A DNA stretch of 64,000 bases from Dermacentor variabilis (GCF_050947875.1 NC_134569.1:36865277-36929276), one strand, 5' to 3'. Positions 46,511-59,100 are shown, counted from the first letter of the stretch. A program made the numbers and translations. The notes: generated from the letters alone by a model not told the origin.

Positions 46511-49500
46511 TTCCGATACTCGTCGTAGACGGCTAAGCGTACAGGGGCCCTCTCAAGTCTCACTAAAATTCTCACGAAGCCGTCAAAGCAGACAACGTCG
46601 TGAAGACAGCATCGAAATAAAAAATCATGCAAGCTACTTTGCTGTCCAAACAATATGGCGGCTGAGCACGACGCTTGGAACGCCGACAGGAAGCTTGTCA
46701 GCGCACAAGAAAACGTAGACACGCTATCCGATGCCCTTAATGTAAGCTATCGCGTGTTTTTTGTAAGCTCGCAGGCGCAAAGAAATAGCGTGTGCTTTTC
46801 TCAACTTTTTCTTGTTGCCGCGAGATTATTTTGCCTGCAGCTGAATTTTGCGCTTTCAGAAGCCACTGCATAGTCAACATATCTGTTTTCGAATTGTTAT
46901 TCTACTGGTGTCACTAACATATGCTTCAGTGGACGTCAACTACTAATTATGATGCATGTCATACTGTTTAGTGTGGTCCAAGCAGTACCAGATTCCGCCC
47001 ACAATGAAAGTCGGTGCTGTTACAGGCACTTCTTTTCACTGATCCAGCTAGTTGTTCAGTTATTTCTTCAGTAAAAAGACGGATTCTCTCCTCTGGGGCC
47101 GCATATGCTCATCAGTCTATAGCCATCTGTCTGTCATCCGATGAGCCGACAGCCGGCAGATGCAATGCTCACAATAGTATGATAGCTCGGGCCCGAGCTC
47201 TCTTAGCTTCCCTGTGGGGACCTGTTAACTGTATGTGCTTGAACCTACTGAATCCTTGCTTGGGTCTCGGCAATACCTAGGCGGTTGAGAGAGCGAGAGG
47301 GCTTCAGTGGCAGGAAGAAGAAGTCGCTCCGAGGCGGCTCGCACTCCGATTGGCTTTAACGTCATTGATGTCCGAATGTACCCACGACAATAGAAGAGCA
47401 AAACCGCAAGACCCGCGGAGTATTGCAAGAATAAAAGAATGTAAAAAAATTGGCCTGAATACAGAACGAGCGTACGCATGATTTCATCCTAAGCGCAGTT
47501 GCTAAGAACGCAAATCAGAGGTTCACAGAGTTGAAAAGACGAAATTATGCATAGCGGCTATATGTATACTGACTATGATAGTGTGTTCGCTGTGCAAGAG
47601 AAGAAATGTAGTTACTGGCTCCACGAAACGATCTACTTCGTTAGTTTGGGCGTCTAAGACAGTGAGATTTGGGTTAGATGGATAGAGGAGCTACAATCAT
47701 GACGCGTTGGAAAGTACGCATCCAGTACACCTGGACTTCGTGCGCGATGGTGCATCCATTTGGAAACACAGAAATGTCAAAATTGCTTTCCCAAGCAGTA
47801 AAAGACGAGCGTAAAAAATTGTGCAAGTGAAGAAGTTGCCCACACTGTTATAGGACTGGGAGCAGCGAGGCCCCATGAATCTAAGCATATACATTAATAT
47901 AGCGACCTCAGTTCATTGTGTCACACTGGGTGCAAAATACCAAATATCTGTTAGGCACTGCAACTGCTGACATTGATTGTTAGCCAAGTAATGCACTTAT
48001 GACCACCCCCCTCCCCTGCTGCCCTTCTTGTGTTTAATAGCGTAGTGGGAGCACACTATCATCAACTAGTTATTTGTAGCTGGTGCTCATTCAGGCCTAG
48101 TAGCGTTCACATAACGCGATCACAACCCTTGTGCTCAATATGGTCTACCAATTAGCAGCACGTGCGTTTAAGAAACAATGTAATTCTCGCCCACCTTGTT
48201 CCTCACCGAGTGTCAAAGATACCGCAGGGCGGCTCTATGCTTTCCGTCTTGTGGCTTGTGCATGTGCAAAAGACAAGGAGTACAGTGGTCCTGCGTGCTC
48301 CCCCATCTTCCCGTCTTTGCGCCCTGTTAAATACAATCCTATCAGCTGCAGTCTTGTATGTGTATTGTGACGGGTTTCAGACTCTGCCACATTTGATAAG
48401 TGACGTTGGGGTGCAGCGACTGTCTGCACTATACATGCAGCGTCAGAGAGATCTGCAGCTAGCAATAACCCCTTCTTCAGTCCCTCCTCCCATCTCGTAT
48501 TCAATTTACGAAACAACCTAGACTCTCCGACCCAATTATATTTAGGCCCGTGCACAATTTTTTTCTTTAGCTTCCCGAGTTCCTGTAATGCTTCCGTGGG
48601 ATGCCAGTGACACGTAGTGATTGGTCAGTGCTTAGTGTACTCTAGTTGGGACCCTTTTATACGCTGCACAAGTGAATAAACCATTACCTCGCAGTATTCG
48701 TTTGGTTCAGGCATAATTATAGTCACCCGTGGTGTAGTCGCAGCCCATTGTAGGCGATTCTGTGTCTGGCACTCACAAATTTCCATGTCGCTGAGGAGCC
48801 CGAAACAGGTGGGCCATTTCGCAACATAAACGGCGTGCGGTTTTCCCACCATGTAAATATGCTGCCGCAATTTAATGACGTAGAAGAGAGGGCTACACAA
48901 AGGACGCCTAGAATAGGGAGTGCGCTGCAAGATTCTTTTCGCTATCCAGTGTTTGCAGACACTGCGAGCTTTACCTCGTTTTTTTAAGAATCGTGATTCT
49001 AGAATAAATGGGTTCATTAGTGATAAATGTCAAGGATATTCGCAGAGCGAGCGTTTATAGTGCATGCAGACGAGACTAAAAGAAAGTATTGTAGCGCTCA
49101 CAATAAGGGCAAGAACAAATGATCACAACTGTAAACAATTATCAGGTTTACGCTGATCGGGCCTATATCATTGTTGTTCGCTTTGTCCGTGCGATTTATT
49201 AACTTTCGCAGAGCTAACGCTCGTACAGTTATGGCCTAACAAGCAGTCGCTCAAGCTGGTTTGTTGCACATTAGCCATTTCTCAATATGTTGTCGCGTGG
49301 GGGTCCACGCAATCCACGCCGCTTCAATTTCAGTTCGATGTTCAACAGTTCAATGTGAAACATTGAACTGTTCTATTTTTCTTCTGTCTGTTCTATTTCT
49401 GCAAGTACATCATTGTTTATTTCCAGCCGCCATGTTAGCGCGTGGCTATGGCAATCTGTTGCAGAGCAAAAGGTTGTGAGTTCGCTTTTTGACCACGGCG

Positions 49501-49930
49501 GCTGCATTGGGATGGTGGTGAGATGCAGATACGCTTGTGCGCCGTGCTTTGTGTGCGCGGTAAAGAACCCTTTGTGGTTTAAATTATTCCGAAGCCCTCC
49601 TTCGCGACCTCTTTTAGCCCATGTTGTTGCTTTGAGACATTCAAGCCCATAAATACCTTTTCTCTAATTTCCGCGAGGCAATCTTCAATTACGCAAGTAT
49701 GAACAACAAAATGAAGTACGAGAAATAACATAATCACGAGCCAGTAAAGCTGCAAACTTGCACTTATATGCTATTTGCTCGATTGCTACAGTTGGCCACT
49801 TTTCGAGCAGCAGTGCATTTATTCTAATTACTCTCCGTTATACCTTTAGCTGCTGTGTAATATTGATCAAGCAACCATGAGTATCATGGTAAAAATTAAC
49901 GCTTTTGTTATAGGTAGTGTTGATGAGCCC
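46511..49930. other. Unassigned DNA
   Basis: I see nothing I can name. A short perfect hairpin with 13-bp arms (AACAGTTCAATGT / ACATTGAACTGTT) lies at about 49,342-49,370. The 130-codon minus ORF at 49,017-48,625 has no recognisable domain. Confidence 0.35.
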
Positions 49931-50059
49931 TATTTTTTGCTGTGCGCTGATCTATTGGTTTGATAAATTGCTCTCACTCAATTTGGGTGAACGTCGGCGA
50001 CGCGCTGAAAGATTGGTATTAATCCTGTTAAAAAACCGTGAGATTTCTCTCGACGTATC

Positions 50060-50344
50060 CTCGATCAGCCTTCCTGCACAGAGACAATCGCTTGCAACTG
50101 CGTTAGCTCGCTTTGATCCCATACCATTAGCAGACCACACCATTTTGGGATGCCGCACCTCATAAGCTATCGCAGCAATGATCGACGAAGGCACTGCTAC
50201 AGCTTTTAAGGACAGCAGACATAAACGGTTTTAGCCTGAATTGGTGTTCATTATGCGGCTCATGATTCTGTGTTTTGGTAGCGTGCGATGATAGTACGTT
50301 CGGCAGGCATTCTCAGATCATGAACAGCAGGTTGCCATTATCCC
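50060..50344 (+). mobile_element. I-like LINE tail, left part (interrupted)
   Basis: Frames around 50,076-50,233 encode AQRQSLATALARFDPIPLAD, then a decayed KALLQLL-like end. 3' UTR sequence follows (GTGCGATGATAGTACGTTCG, compare GTGCGATGACAGTATTCGG at 7,179). The UTR is then interrupted by an RTE-like fragment and resumes at 50,823. Confidence 0.65.
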
Positions 50345-50822
50345 TCAAGAGAAAAGTTTATAACAGCTGCGTGTAACCAGTACTCACGTACGGGGCGGAA
50401 ACCTGTGGCTTACGAAAAGGGGGCTACTTATATTGAGGACGACGCAACGAGCTATGGAAAGAAGATTGATAGGTGTAACGTTAAGGGATAAGAAAAGAGC
50501 AGATTGGGTGAGGGAACAAACGCGAGTTAATGATATCATTCGAAATCAAGAAAAAGAAATGGGCATGGGCAGGACACGTAATGAGGAGGGAAGATAACCG
50601 ATGGTCATTAAGAGTTACGGAATGGATTCCAAGGGAAGGGAAGCGTAGCAGAGGGTGGCAGAAAGTTAGGTGGGCGGATGAGATTAAGAAGTTTGCAGGG
50701 ACAACATGGCCACAATTAGTACATGACCGGGGTAGTTGGAGAAGTATGGGAGAGGCCTTTGCTCTGCAGTGGGCGTAACCAGGCTGATGATGATGATGAT
50801 GATGATGATGTTGATGATGATA
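50345..50822 (+). mobile_element. RTE-like LINE C-terminal fragment with (GATGAT)n tail
   Basis: Conceptual translation starts with P-V-L-T-Y-G-A-E-T-C-G-L-R-K-G. The frame 50,530-50,778 gives KKKWAWAGHVMRREDNRWSL, then RWADEIKKFAGTTWPQLVHD and WRSMGEAFALQWA. This W-A-G-H-V-x-R...R-W-x-D-E-I tail is characteristic of RTE/CFDP2-type LINE ORFs. It ends in a GAT microsatellite (50,787-50,822), the usual RTE 3' end. The endonuclease and most of the RT are missing. Confidence 0.75.
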
Positions 50823-50990
50823 GTGTCCGGCCACGAACGTTCGCCTGTGTCTCTTGACTCCCCCTGTACTTCCCGCTTATTTTTCTATCTTGCGTTACCC
50901 CCTTTCTCCTGTGTAGGGTAGCATACGGACTGAAGAATCTGATTAACCTCCTTGCCTTCAATAAATAAATAAATAAATCGAAAATGAGCT
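50823..50990 (+). mobile_element. I-like LINE tail, right part
   Basis: It continues the 3' UTR begun at 50,235: CTCCCCCTGTACTTCC...CTCCTGTGTAGGGTAGCATA, then GATTAACCTCCTTGCCTTC and (AATA)n at 50,960-50,978. The terminal stem is decayed in this copy. Confidence 0.6.
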
Positions 50991-52855
50991 TTATTTAAAC
51001 AATTCAAGCAATGTCTACAAAATAGTTGGAGTGATAGCCTTTATGGCTAGTGCCTGGTTAGTTCACGAAATACGTATACAGAACAAACGCACATATTTGC
51101 TCAACGACTAAGAACATTGCTTACATGAACGAGTCTTAATTTATTAAGGAATACTTATTACATTTGACTAGTCAAGAGGAAGCGTTTATATGCGAGATCT
51201 GTGTTTCTCGTTACTTTTCTTTCCACAGGCGCAGTGTTCAAAGTTATAGCTCTAATAAACTCTAGTATTCCTTTTATTGTTTCGTTTGTCTCTCTCTTCT
51301 AGGCCGAATTGAAAACCTGACATGCACCACGTTAGTGCAAAGTCTTATTCCGCCTTAGTCACTGTTATTGTTGCCATTCGCTCACTATTTCAGTGGGAAG
51401 CATAGGGACGGCAAGTCGTAACTCTGAAAGGAGATGCCTAAGTCCTCTTCAGTTTGTTAGTTACGGAGAGGTAACTCTAATGTTTAAAAAGATTCTGACT
51501 TTGTACGCGGCAAGATAAGTATTTGATTATCAGTCGCCCCAAAGCTAATATTTCCGGGCAGTGCTATTTATTCCTATTCGCCTATCTACTGATTCTAGCA
51601 GCGTGCTTTCTGCATAACCCTCGATGGGACTTCTCGCTCTTTTCTTGGACGCATCAGGAAGCTACAGTTATTTCACTTATCTTTTTTTTTCCTCCCAATT
51701 CATTTTCTGACTGGATAGTAGAACACCACTGATTTAAGGACACCTCGAAAAGCTTGACAGGGAACGTGGTTCCACTATTATTTTTTTATCCTGGCTTCCG
51801 TAAGGCGCGCAAGACTGCAATTAGATTCAAGCGTTATTGTGTGCGCGGACATAATGCAGGCCGATAAATATTTTTTATTCTTGCGTTCCCCCGGAAGGGC
51901 TAAAAAATAAAAATGAAAAGCACAAAGTCCTTATCTAAACTTTTCATGCGCTGTTCATTCTGTATGCGAGCATATATTTATCCTTTCTTCCACAGCAGCA
52001 TACCGGTAAAAAGCGAGATATCATTTCTAGGAGTCGTCTCATACGCCCACCTTATTCATTATTAGAGGGACCAGCCATCCTACCTTGTGTCTACGCTACC
52101 GTGTGAGTGTCTCAACAGCGTAGCAGAGGCACGGAAAAGCCGCAAGAGACAGCATAAAACTGCGAGTCTTCGCAGTCGTCCACACCAGTCAGTGCTCTCG
52201 CGCACAAACACTCGTACGAGATGCAAAACGAAACACGGAGAAATTTGGGACAAGGCAATTGTCCCGTGGCACCATAAGGAGCATAACCTTAACAGATGAG
52301 TCCCGCCGTAGCCACGACAGTTCATTTACTAATCTATAAAGCCTTAATGTGGAAAGGAGAGAAAGCAATCAAGAAGAAAGAAGAAAACGGCGCTGGAAAA
52401 GAGCATTTTCGAGCGAGTTATTACTGATTCTGTGCACTGTAACACAAGCTGCGGACTTGTTCACTGCAGCGATGCATGCATATACAATCACATTTTGGAC
52501 ATGTCTTAGCAATTTCCAATCCTCATAACGACTGAATGAGGTATAAGCTAGATCAGATTCTTCGTCTCCTAGGCGGGAGAAGGCGAAGTTTCGTACATGG
52601 TTAAATGCTGAATAGCGGAATTCTGTCAGTTAAGAAACATCGATTGGAGACCGGGCCACTTAGAGACCAAGACCAGGCCAATGATATCCTTGGAAGAGCT
52701 GGTAAAGTATGAGGATCGTATAAAGTCACGCAATATGATATTTAGTACTGAAACGGAGAAAACTGATTGTGCTGTTTTAATTCTGAAAGGGAAAAATTGG
52801 CATTCAGCTGAATTGCAGCACGAAGCTAAAAAGGAAACCCATACGGGTTTCTCAG
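50991..52855. other. Unassigned DNA
   Basis: AT-rich; no gene or repeat recognised. Confidence 0.4.
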
Positions 52856-52965
52856 AAAGAAAGCCTTGCAGGTGAAGAAAAATTAGTCCTGTTCTGGGAC
52901 TCGAACCCGGGACCAGCGCCCCTACATTTGGGCTAACCAGGAGGCTAGCCGATTGCAGAGTGAGG
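52770..52965 (-). mobile_element. tRNA-derived SINE fragment
   Basis: On the minus strand: CTCTGCAATCGGCTAGCCTC, TGGTTAGCCCAAATG (A-box-like), GGTCCCGGGTTCGAGTCCCA (B box GGTTCGAGTCC), then a tail with TTTTTCTTCACCTGCAAGGC, GTTTCCTTTTTAGCTTCGTG and CTGCAATTCAGCTG. The strong B box and non-tRNA tail indicate a SINE rather than a tRNA gene; no clover-leaf acceptor stem is present. Confidence 0.6.
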
Positions 52966-52984
52966 GCGAATAAATCGACAACTC

Positions 52985-53640
52985 TAGGCGCTGGGACCCT
53001 GAATATGGCAAATCAGTTCTGCGGAATTAATTTACTGCGGAACTGATTTCCCATATTCATCGAACCGCCTAAGCCAACCTCAAACTCTATTAAACAAATG
53101 ATAGGGTACGCAATGTGGCGGTTGTAGCTTGAAAGAACACATAATTGATATTGCAGCTCTGAAAACAGCTCACATTTAATGTGGACGAACGCACATTTAA
53201 CCGTATTATAACAGATGTCTGCTCAAATTATTACGTTGACTGCTTTTGTTAAAACGATAAAAAAAAGTCTGTAAAATTTTTCCCCCTCGTATATTGAGTA
53301 CGCGTTCCCAGTCATGAGGTGAAGTAAGCTTGAGCTATAATTTATTCAGACTGGACTAGGTCATTAGGTCTAACGAAATATGCATTTCTCAAAACACTGT
53401 AGATGCAACACGATAGAAAGACGAACGTTGCAAGCGCCGGTTACCATTGTAACTTTGCGAATCCGACGAGCTAGTATATGAATCCGCAACCTGGACGCAC
53501 CGCTGTAGGCACGAGAATAGAAGAGTACAGAAGAATCCGGCTGTAGTTCAATGTCAAATGATCAAATAATTAAAAACCAGTTTAATACAGCCAGATCATC
53601 TGGAAGTGCGTACGACTTTGACGTTTCCCAGTTTCTCTTG
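52985..53640. other. Unassigned DNA with a small hairpin
   Basis: An inverted repeat AAATCAGTTCTGCGGAATT / TTACTGCGGAACTGATTT lies at about 53,009-53,050. Nothing else recognised. Confidence 0.4.
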
Positions 53641-53651
53641 AGTAGCAGAGC

Positions 53652-53912
53652 TATTTTGTTTCGAAACCGACGTGGTTGCTAAGTGGCTATGGTGTTAGGC
53701 TGCTGAGCACGAGGTCGCGGGATCGAATCCCGGCCATGGCGGCCGCATTTCGATGGAGGCGAAACGCGAGAACACCTGTGTACTTAGAATTAGGTGCACG
53801 TTAAAGAACCCCATGTGGTAAAAATTTCCGGAGCCCTCCCCTAAGGCGTGCCTCATAATCAAAAAGGGTCTTTGGCACGTAAACCCCATAATTTTTAAAT
53901 ATTTTGTTTCGA
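53652..53912 (+). mobile_element. Ruka-type SINE with 14-bp TSD
   Basis: Body 53,666-53,898: GTGGTTGCTAAGTGGCTATG (A box region), GGGATCGAATCCCGGCCATG (B box region), GTGCACGTTAAAGAACCCCA, GGCGTGCCTCATAATCA, GGCACGTAAACCCCATAA. TATTTTGTTTCGAA at 53,652-53,665 and 53,899-53,912 is a perfect target-site duplication. Confidence 0.93.
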
Positions 53913-54863
53913 ACTTGACATGACCTTTCGCAGCTTCACATTGTACGCTCGCAATGAATGTGAAACAATATGATATACGTGGACTATGATAATTATGCAG
54001 CGTGATAAACTGAAACTGTTCGGTGAGAATGCGCGACCGTACTAAGGCGAGAACGAGAAAGGCACACTCTCGAATGTTGTTAGCTTCTTGGAGCCCTGCA
54101 CCGTATTATTGAGGCTGGAGTGCCGCTGGCGAAGTGCGGCGCTGTGCGCTTACTGAAACGGAGTATGAAATTGTGTGGCTGGGCGCGTGTTTTGTATTCA
54201 GCTGTGTCTGCTGAAGCACCACATCGCTTTCTAGAGACGCCGCTGAGGACACCGCCGTTTACTTCTGTTTTACTGGTCCATGGGTTTTTGGGTCTGCCAG
54301 GGGGATGTATCGCGCGCTCCAGGTAACAAGAAGTGAACTTTGTCGCGACATTTTACCTTTTCTTTTGTTTCTTTTTACTTACATATGAAAATAGGGTCTG
54401 CTACACGCATGCACGAAGCTGTATCTTGTCCCACTTTCAGGTGCAAGTGGCTTTAGCTGCGAGACCTTCATCTGCCGCACAGTACGAGCTCTAGAAAGCC
54501 TTCGCAGACGAAAGTAGATGTCACGAGCTGAGGCCATGAAAAGCTACAAGAAAGCTTGTTTCAGGTTGTCCTGTGTTTAAATATGTTATCTAGCATACGG
54601 TTGTATATTCGCTGTTTTCTTAAACTTTAAAACACGGCTCGCTATATAAACTCACGAGAAGAAACTTACGTTCAGATGCAAAGCGCCAGTAGAAATGATG
54701 GGGCCAAATAGGGAACGAACAATCTTTGTTGCCTCAAATTCTTAGAACAAAGACAGGTGGTTTTGTTCCCTAATGGCCTGTTCGTAAGCTCTACATATGA
54801 GTTGACATGGTTTAAACGAGAAGAATCCTTTGTGGTGTTCTACAAGAACTTTTTTTAGATGTC
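53913..54863. other. Unassigned DNA
   Basis: A 68-codon ORF (54,120-54,326) has no recognisable domain; nothing else is seen. Confidence 0.4.
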
Positions 54864-55133
54864 AACATCCGTACAGACCCGCCGTGGTTGCTCAGTGGCT
54901 ATGGTGTTGGGCTGCTGAGCACGAGGTCGCGGGATCGAATCCCGGCCACGGCGGCCGCATTTCGATGGGGGCGAAATGCGAAAACACCCGTGTGCTTAGA
55001 TTTAGGTGCACGTTAAAGAACCCCAGGTGGTCAAAATTTCCGGAGTCCTGCACTACGGCGTGCCTCATAATCAGAAAGTGGTTTTGGCACGTAAAACCCC
55101 AAATATTATTATTATTATTAACATCCGTACAGA
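54864..55133 (+). mobile_element. Ruka-type SINE with 14-bp TSD and (ATT)n tail
   Basis: Body 54,878-55,119 is the best-preserved copy here: CCGCCGTGGTTGCTCAGTGG, GGGATCGAATCCCGGCCACG, GTGCACGTTAAAGAACCCCA, GGCACGTAAAACCCCAAAT and an ATT tail. AACATCCGTACAGA at 54,864-54,877 and 55,120-55,133 is a perfect target-site duplication. The intact A and B boxes suggest a fairly recent, possibly transcribable insertion. Confidence 0.95.
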
Positions 55134-55619
55134 ATATTCTGCTTAGAACGCCTGCCCTAAAAGACAAGTACCTATTGATAGCTTTTCTTTAATAAAACAT
55201 AAAGCTTTCATTATAATAACGCGTACCAAAAGTTGCACTGTACGCTAGAGCAAATAATATTTTCTGCGCAGAAAATTTAACAGGCCTGCTTGCGCCAACT
55301 GACTTAAAAACCATAAATATCTATGCAACGGGCCAGAAGAAAAGGCGTTGTCCATTTTATGCAGTTCAAGAAGCAAACCCAACGGTTTTTTTTTCGTTCT
55401 TTCATGCATAATCAGGCGCGGAGGAGGACGAGGAGGAGCAGGAGGAGGAGAATAGACAGAAAGACAGGAAGGTTAGCCAGTTCTCAGATCAGCTGGCTAC
55501 CCTGTGCTGGGGAAAGGGAGTAGGGAGAATAAAAGATAATAGAAAAGAGATATTACAAAGAAAAGGGAAGAGCAAGAATAAAAGAGATAAAAGAGAGGAG
55601 AATACGGCACTGCTTAGAG

Positions 55620-56908
55620 TATGTCTCTAAGACCAGAAGCGCAACAACGCTTTCAACCCTCCTATGCTGAGGACGGTCTCGACCAGTGTTCCAGGACCTT
55701 TTCCTCCCACAAAGGGCATTTGTCAAGGCTATCTAGTTCTCTCAAAAGTTCTTTCCTGGGCCCACTGAAGCGGGGACACTCACAGAGAAGGTGGGTGATT
55801 GTTTACTCGCAGCTATAGTTTTCGCATGTAGTGCTCTTGGCCATTTCTATCCGAAATGAGCATGCATTCGCGAAGGCCATGCCAACCCACAAGCGGCACA
55901 GAAGCGTCTCCTCAGTTCTAGGTAGTCCTGACGAAAGGCGGAGCAGTAGATTCGGACCTAAGCTGTAGAGATGAGCGTTGGTAAATTTCGTCGAGTTCCA
56001 CTGCGCGAGTGTAAGTTCACGAGCGAGCGAACGAAGCCCTGTAGCCGCGTCTGTTCTCAATAACAGCGTAGCTACACAGTGAGGACCATCATGACCAGAT
56101 CGGGCGACCTCATCTGCACGGTCGCTTGCGAAGATACCACAATGGCCCGGTATCCACTGATATGCTATGTTGTGTTTTTTCCCTGTTGCGTCGTGGCGAA
56201 AAAGTCTTATGTCAGCAACTAATTGCTCATTCGGTCTATGACGATATGGCGACATAATGCAGTGGGGAGGGGCCTTGAAGTCGGAGAAGATTGACCATGC
56301 CTGTGATGGTTCTTCAATCAACAGCAGCGCAGAGGGCGGCTAGTTCTGCATCTGTCGATAATGCAAAATGCGATGTCTTGAATTTTATGGTGACGGGCTT
56401 TTGCGGGAATAACCACTGCTCCTGCAGAGTTTGCAGAAGAAACTGGACCATCCGTGTAGGTGTAAAGGCGTTCCTTGTGCTTCTCATGCAGGAGCAGTAG
56501 TGTGGCTTCTTGTAGGCCTAAAAATGATGTCTGTGTTTTCTTTTGGATTCCAGGAATGGTTAGGAGGGCTTGGAGAGGATGTAGGCACCACAATGGTAAT
56601 GGCGGTCTTGCTCCAGGTGTGAAGTTCGAGGGAAGCACTGCAAGATGCGAAGCAGTAATATCACTCAACGCTGAGTGTCGCCTTGAACCAGGAAGTGAGA
56701 CGAGGTGGTGGGACGGAATCCGCGCGAAATGCCTGATGTGCATTTCCAAGGCATTGACACGAATATATGTTGGTATTCGGTGATCACGCGCGATGACCAC
56801 AGTGGCTGCTAAAGATGCACATTTCCGAACGTCAAGGCATATTCTCAGTGCTTTTGCTTGTACCGACTGGAGAACGTGTACGTTTTTTCTACGGGTCCTG
56901 CCCAGCAC
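55620..56908 (-). pseudogene. LINE RT thumb, RNase H and C-terminal segment, broken
   Basis: 56,908-56,318 starts with the post-RT region (KNVHVLQSVQAKALRICLDV) and ends with RNase H start Y-T-Y-T-D-G-P-V-S-S-A-N-S-A-G-A. A frameshift near 56,340 leads to A-E-L-A-A-L-C, then 56,321-55,803 with YQWIPGHCGIFASDRADEVA and F-A-N-A-C-S-F-R-I-E-M-A. After a further frame change, HLLCECPRFSGPRKELLREL follows down to about 55,620. RNase H removes RNA from the RNA:DNA hybrid in I-clade elements. Confidence 0.85.
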
Positions 56909-57196
56909 AGGTAAGCTGTAGCGTATGAAACCGAAGAGAAGTACAGTATAAAGTTAAAGAATCGCTCGTACAGATGCACCCCACGATTTTCCCGCAAGAA
57001 ATCTCAGCACATGGGTGATCATGGTGAGTTTCCTTTTCATGTACGCAATATGAGGGCTCCAGGTGAAGTCGCGATATTACTTCAAGAAAGTGGTGGTTCT
57101 TCTCATAACTAATAGCGTGTCCATTGATTTTAATGACGTATGGACCCATCGCCTTGCGTGTGAAGGCAACCAAGGAGCAGTTCTCAGATGACAGCT

Positions 57197-58179
57197 CTAC
57201 CATGGAAGTACATCAAGGCCGACGATCGCAAGGTTGAAGAGAGTGGGGCTCAGTACTTCACCTTGAGGGAAACCGCGACAGGTGCAGTGGTGCGTTGTTG
57301 TACCATCTTCTGTCTGTACGAAAAAGTTTGTGCCCATCAAATAACTGTAAATCCACTGGTAGACATGACCACCCAATCCAATGTTCCCCAAGGCGTCCAG
57401 AATAGCTTCATACGATAGATTGTCATATGCGCTTTTCCCGTGCAAGAACATCGCCGTAGATAATCTATTTAGGCTTTTTGTTGCTGTACAGACGAGACAA
57501 GGTGAATCACATTATCTATAGAGGACCGTCCACGCCGAAAGCCGGTCATAGCATCAGGGTATATCTCGTTATACTCTAGGTACCACTCTAGGCGAGTCAG
57601 TACCATTCTCTCCATCACCTTTCCAAAACAGCTGGCTATTCTGATGGGGTGATAGGAAGCCAGGTCCAGTGGAGATTTGCCTGATTTGACAAGAGGAACG
57701 AGGCGGCTGGACTTCCATGGAGGAGGAACCAATCCGTTGCACCACGAGTCATTGTATACGGTTAGAAGAACACGCCGAGCTGCTTGACCGAGGTTACACA
57801 GGGCCATGTAGGTCACACAATCATGTACAGGTGAGGAACGCCTGCATGCTGCCAAAGCTGCCAAAGCTGCTTGAAGCTCCTCTTCAGAGAACAGATTGTT
57901 CATCCGGGAATCTCGTGACATCGGTGCGTTTCCTAGATTACTCGCGGTGAACGCGGACCCCTTACCGGCAACCCTCGCGCAGAAGTCTTCTGTTACTTCG
58001 ATTTCGCGACGACCTTGGTGTAGAGCAAGGCACTTGAAGGGGCGATGTTGCTGTGGCAATGTTCGGAGGCCGCGGACAATTCTCCATATTTGAGATAGAG
58101 GCTTGTGTTGATCGATCGACTCGAATAAAAATTTCCATCTTAGAGACTGGAGTACATTGATTCGACGCTGAATCTTCAT
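57197..58179 (-). pseudogene. LINE reverse transcriptase, active site lost
   Basis: The frame 58,179-57,469 covers the N-terminal RT region: PPPWKSSRLVPLVKSGK, SYHPIRIASCFGKVMERMVL and GFRRGRSSIDNVIHL. A frame change leads to 57,451-57,197 with motif A (MFLHGKSAYDNLSYEAIL, where the usual catalytic Asp of FLD is His) and motif B (RGFPQGEVLSPTLFNLAIVG). Right after D-V-L-P the sequence continues with ELSSENCSLVAFTRK in a new frame. The segment that normally holds the YADD box is therefore missing. Confidence 0.85.
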
Positions 58180-58454
58180 CTACAGTCGTCTCGCCTCCCT
58201 CAAAACGTAGATGGATTTCGTGCGCCTATACTATCATTCGGCACAACGACGGATTGCTCGGAGCCGTGTCAATTCCATTTCATATTCGCAAAACTGTGAT
58301 AAACACGTAAAATTAGCGGCGGATTTTTGAGTATCAGCTTCGACTATGCCTTCTACATTTTCAAGAGCCCCTTCTTCATTTGCCTTACGCCGCTTCTCTA
58401 TAAGTGACCTGTACATTACTTTGACCAGTCGATGTGTGAAGAAACGGCGATGTG

Positions 58455-59100
58455 CTACTTGCCTAGGCCCTTGATTTTTATATAGGCGGGAATATGGTCT
58501 CCTCGATTAGTTTCATTGTCCGCAAACCACTGTACTTTGTTACTTAAGCTACGTGACACAAACGTTAGGTTGAGACAGCTGTTATATGTCAGTCCCCGCA
58601 AAAACGTAGGACTGCCGTCGTTCGCACAATGCAGTTCATGGTCTGACGCAAAGGAGAAAACTCGTCTCCCCTTATGATCCATCTTCTCCTATAGTGTACA
58701 ATGAGCGTTCAAATAGCCGGTCATAATCCACGGCCCAGGTGTCGCTGATAATAAAGCACTTAATCTCGCCTTGTCAAAGCGGCTTGAAGGTGAAATATAC
58801 ACACCTACTAGCGTGAAAGTGAGATTTTTGCGTTTTAATGTCAGGCACATGAATTGGTTGTTATCATCAGTTGTTACTGGACACTCAATATAAGTAAGCT
58901 TGCACCTGATATAAACGATGACTTTATTGTAGTCCTTGCAAGTAGCAGACTTGAAAGCTTCGTAGCTAGATTATCGTATGGCATTGTGATGGCGTTGTTC
59001 GGAAATGACGATAATCGGAAACTAATCTTCAAATACAAGTAGCCGAATATCCAAAATGTGGGGTTGAGGGCCTCGAGCATTCCACTGGAAAATCGAAGCT
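58455..59100 (-). pseudogene. LINE APE-type endonuclease remnants
   Basis: N-terminal piece 59,080-58,874 (EALNPTFWIFGYLYLKISFR) and C-terminal piece 58,682-58,455 (GRRVFSFASDHELHCANDGS, then FVSRSLSNKV and R-G-D-H-I-P-A, the position of the catalytic SDH motif) are in the right order in different frames. The central part with the second catalytic group is not recognisable. Confidence 0.6.

Noticed and set aside
47014..47280. 88-codon ORF as a LINE or gene fragment
   Set aside because: The expected cysteine cluster and RNase H motifs are not present; left unassigned.
52895..52965. tRNA gene on the minus strand
   Set aside because: Good B box but no acceptor or anticodon stem, and a SINE-type tail follows.
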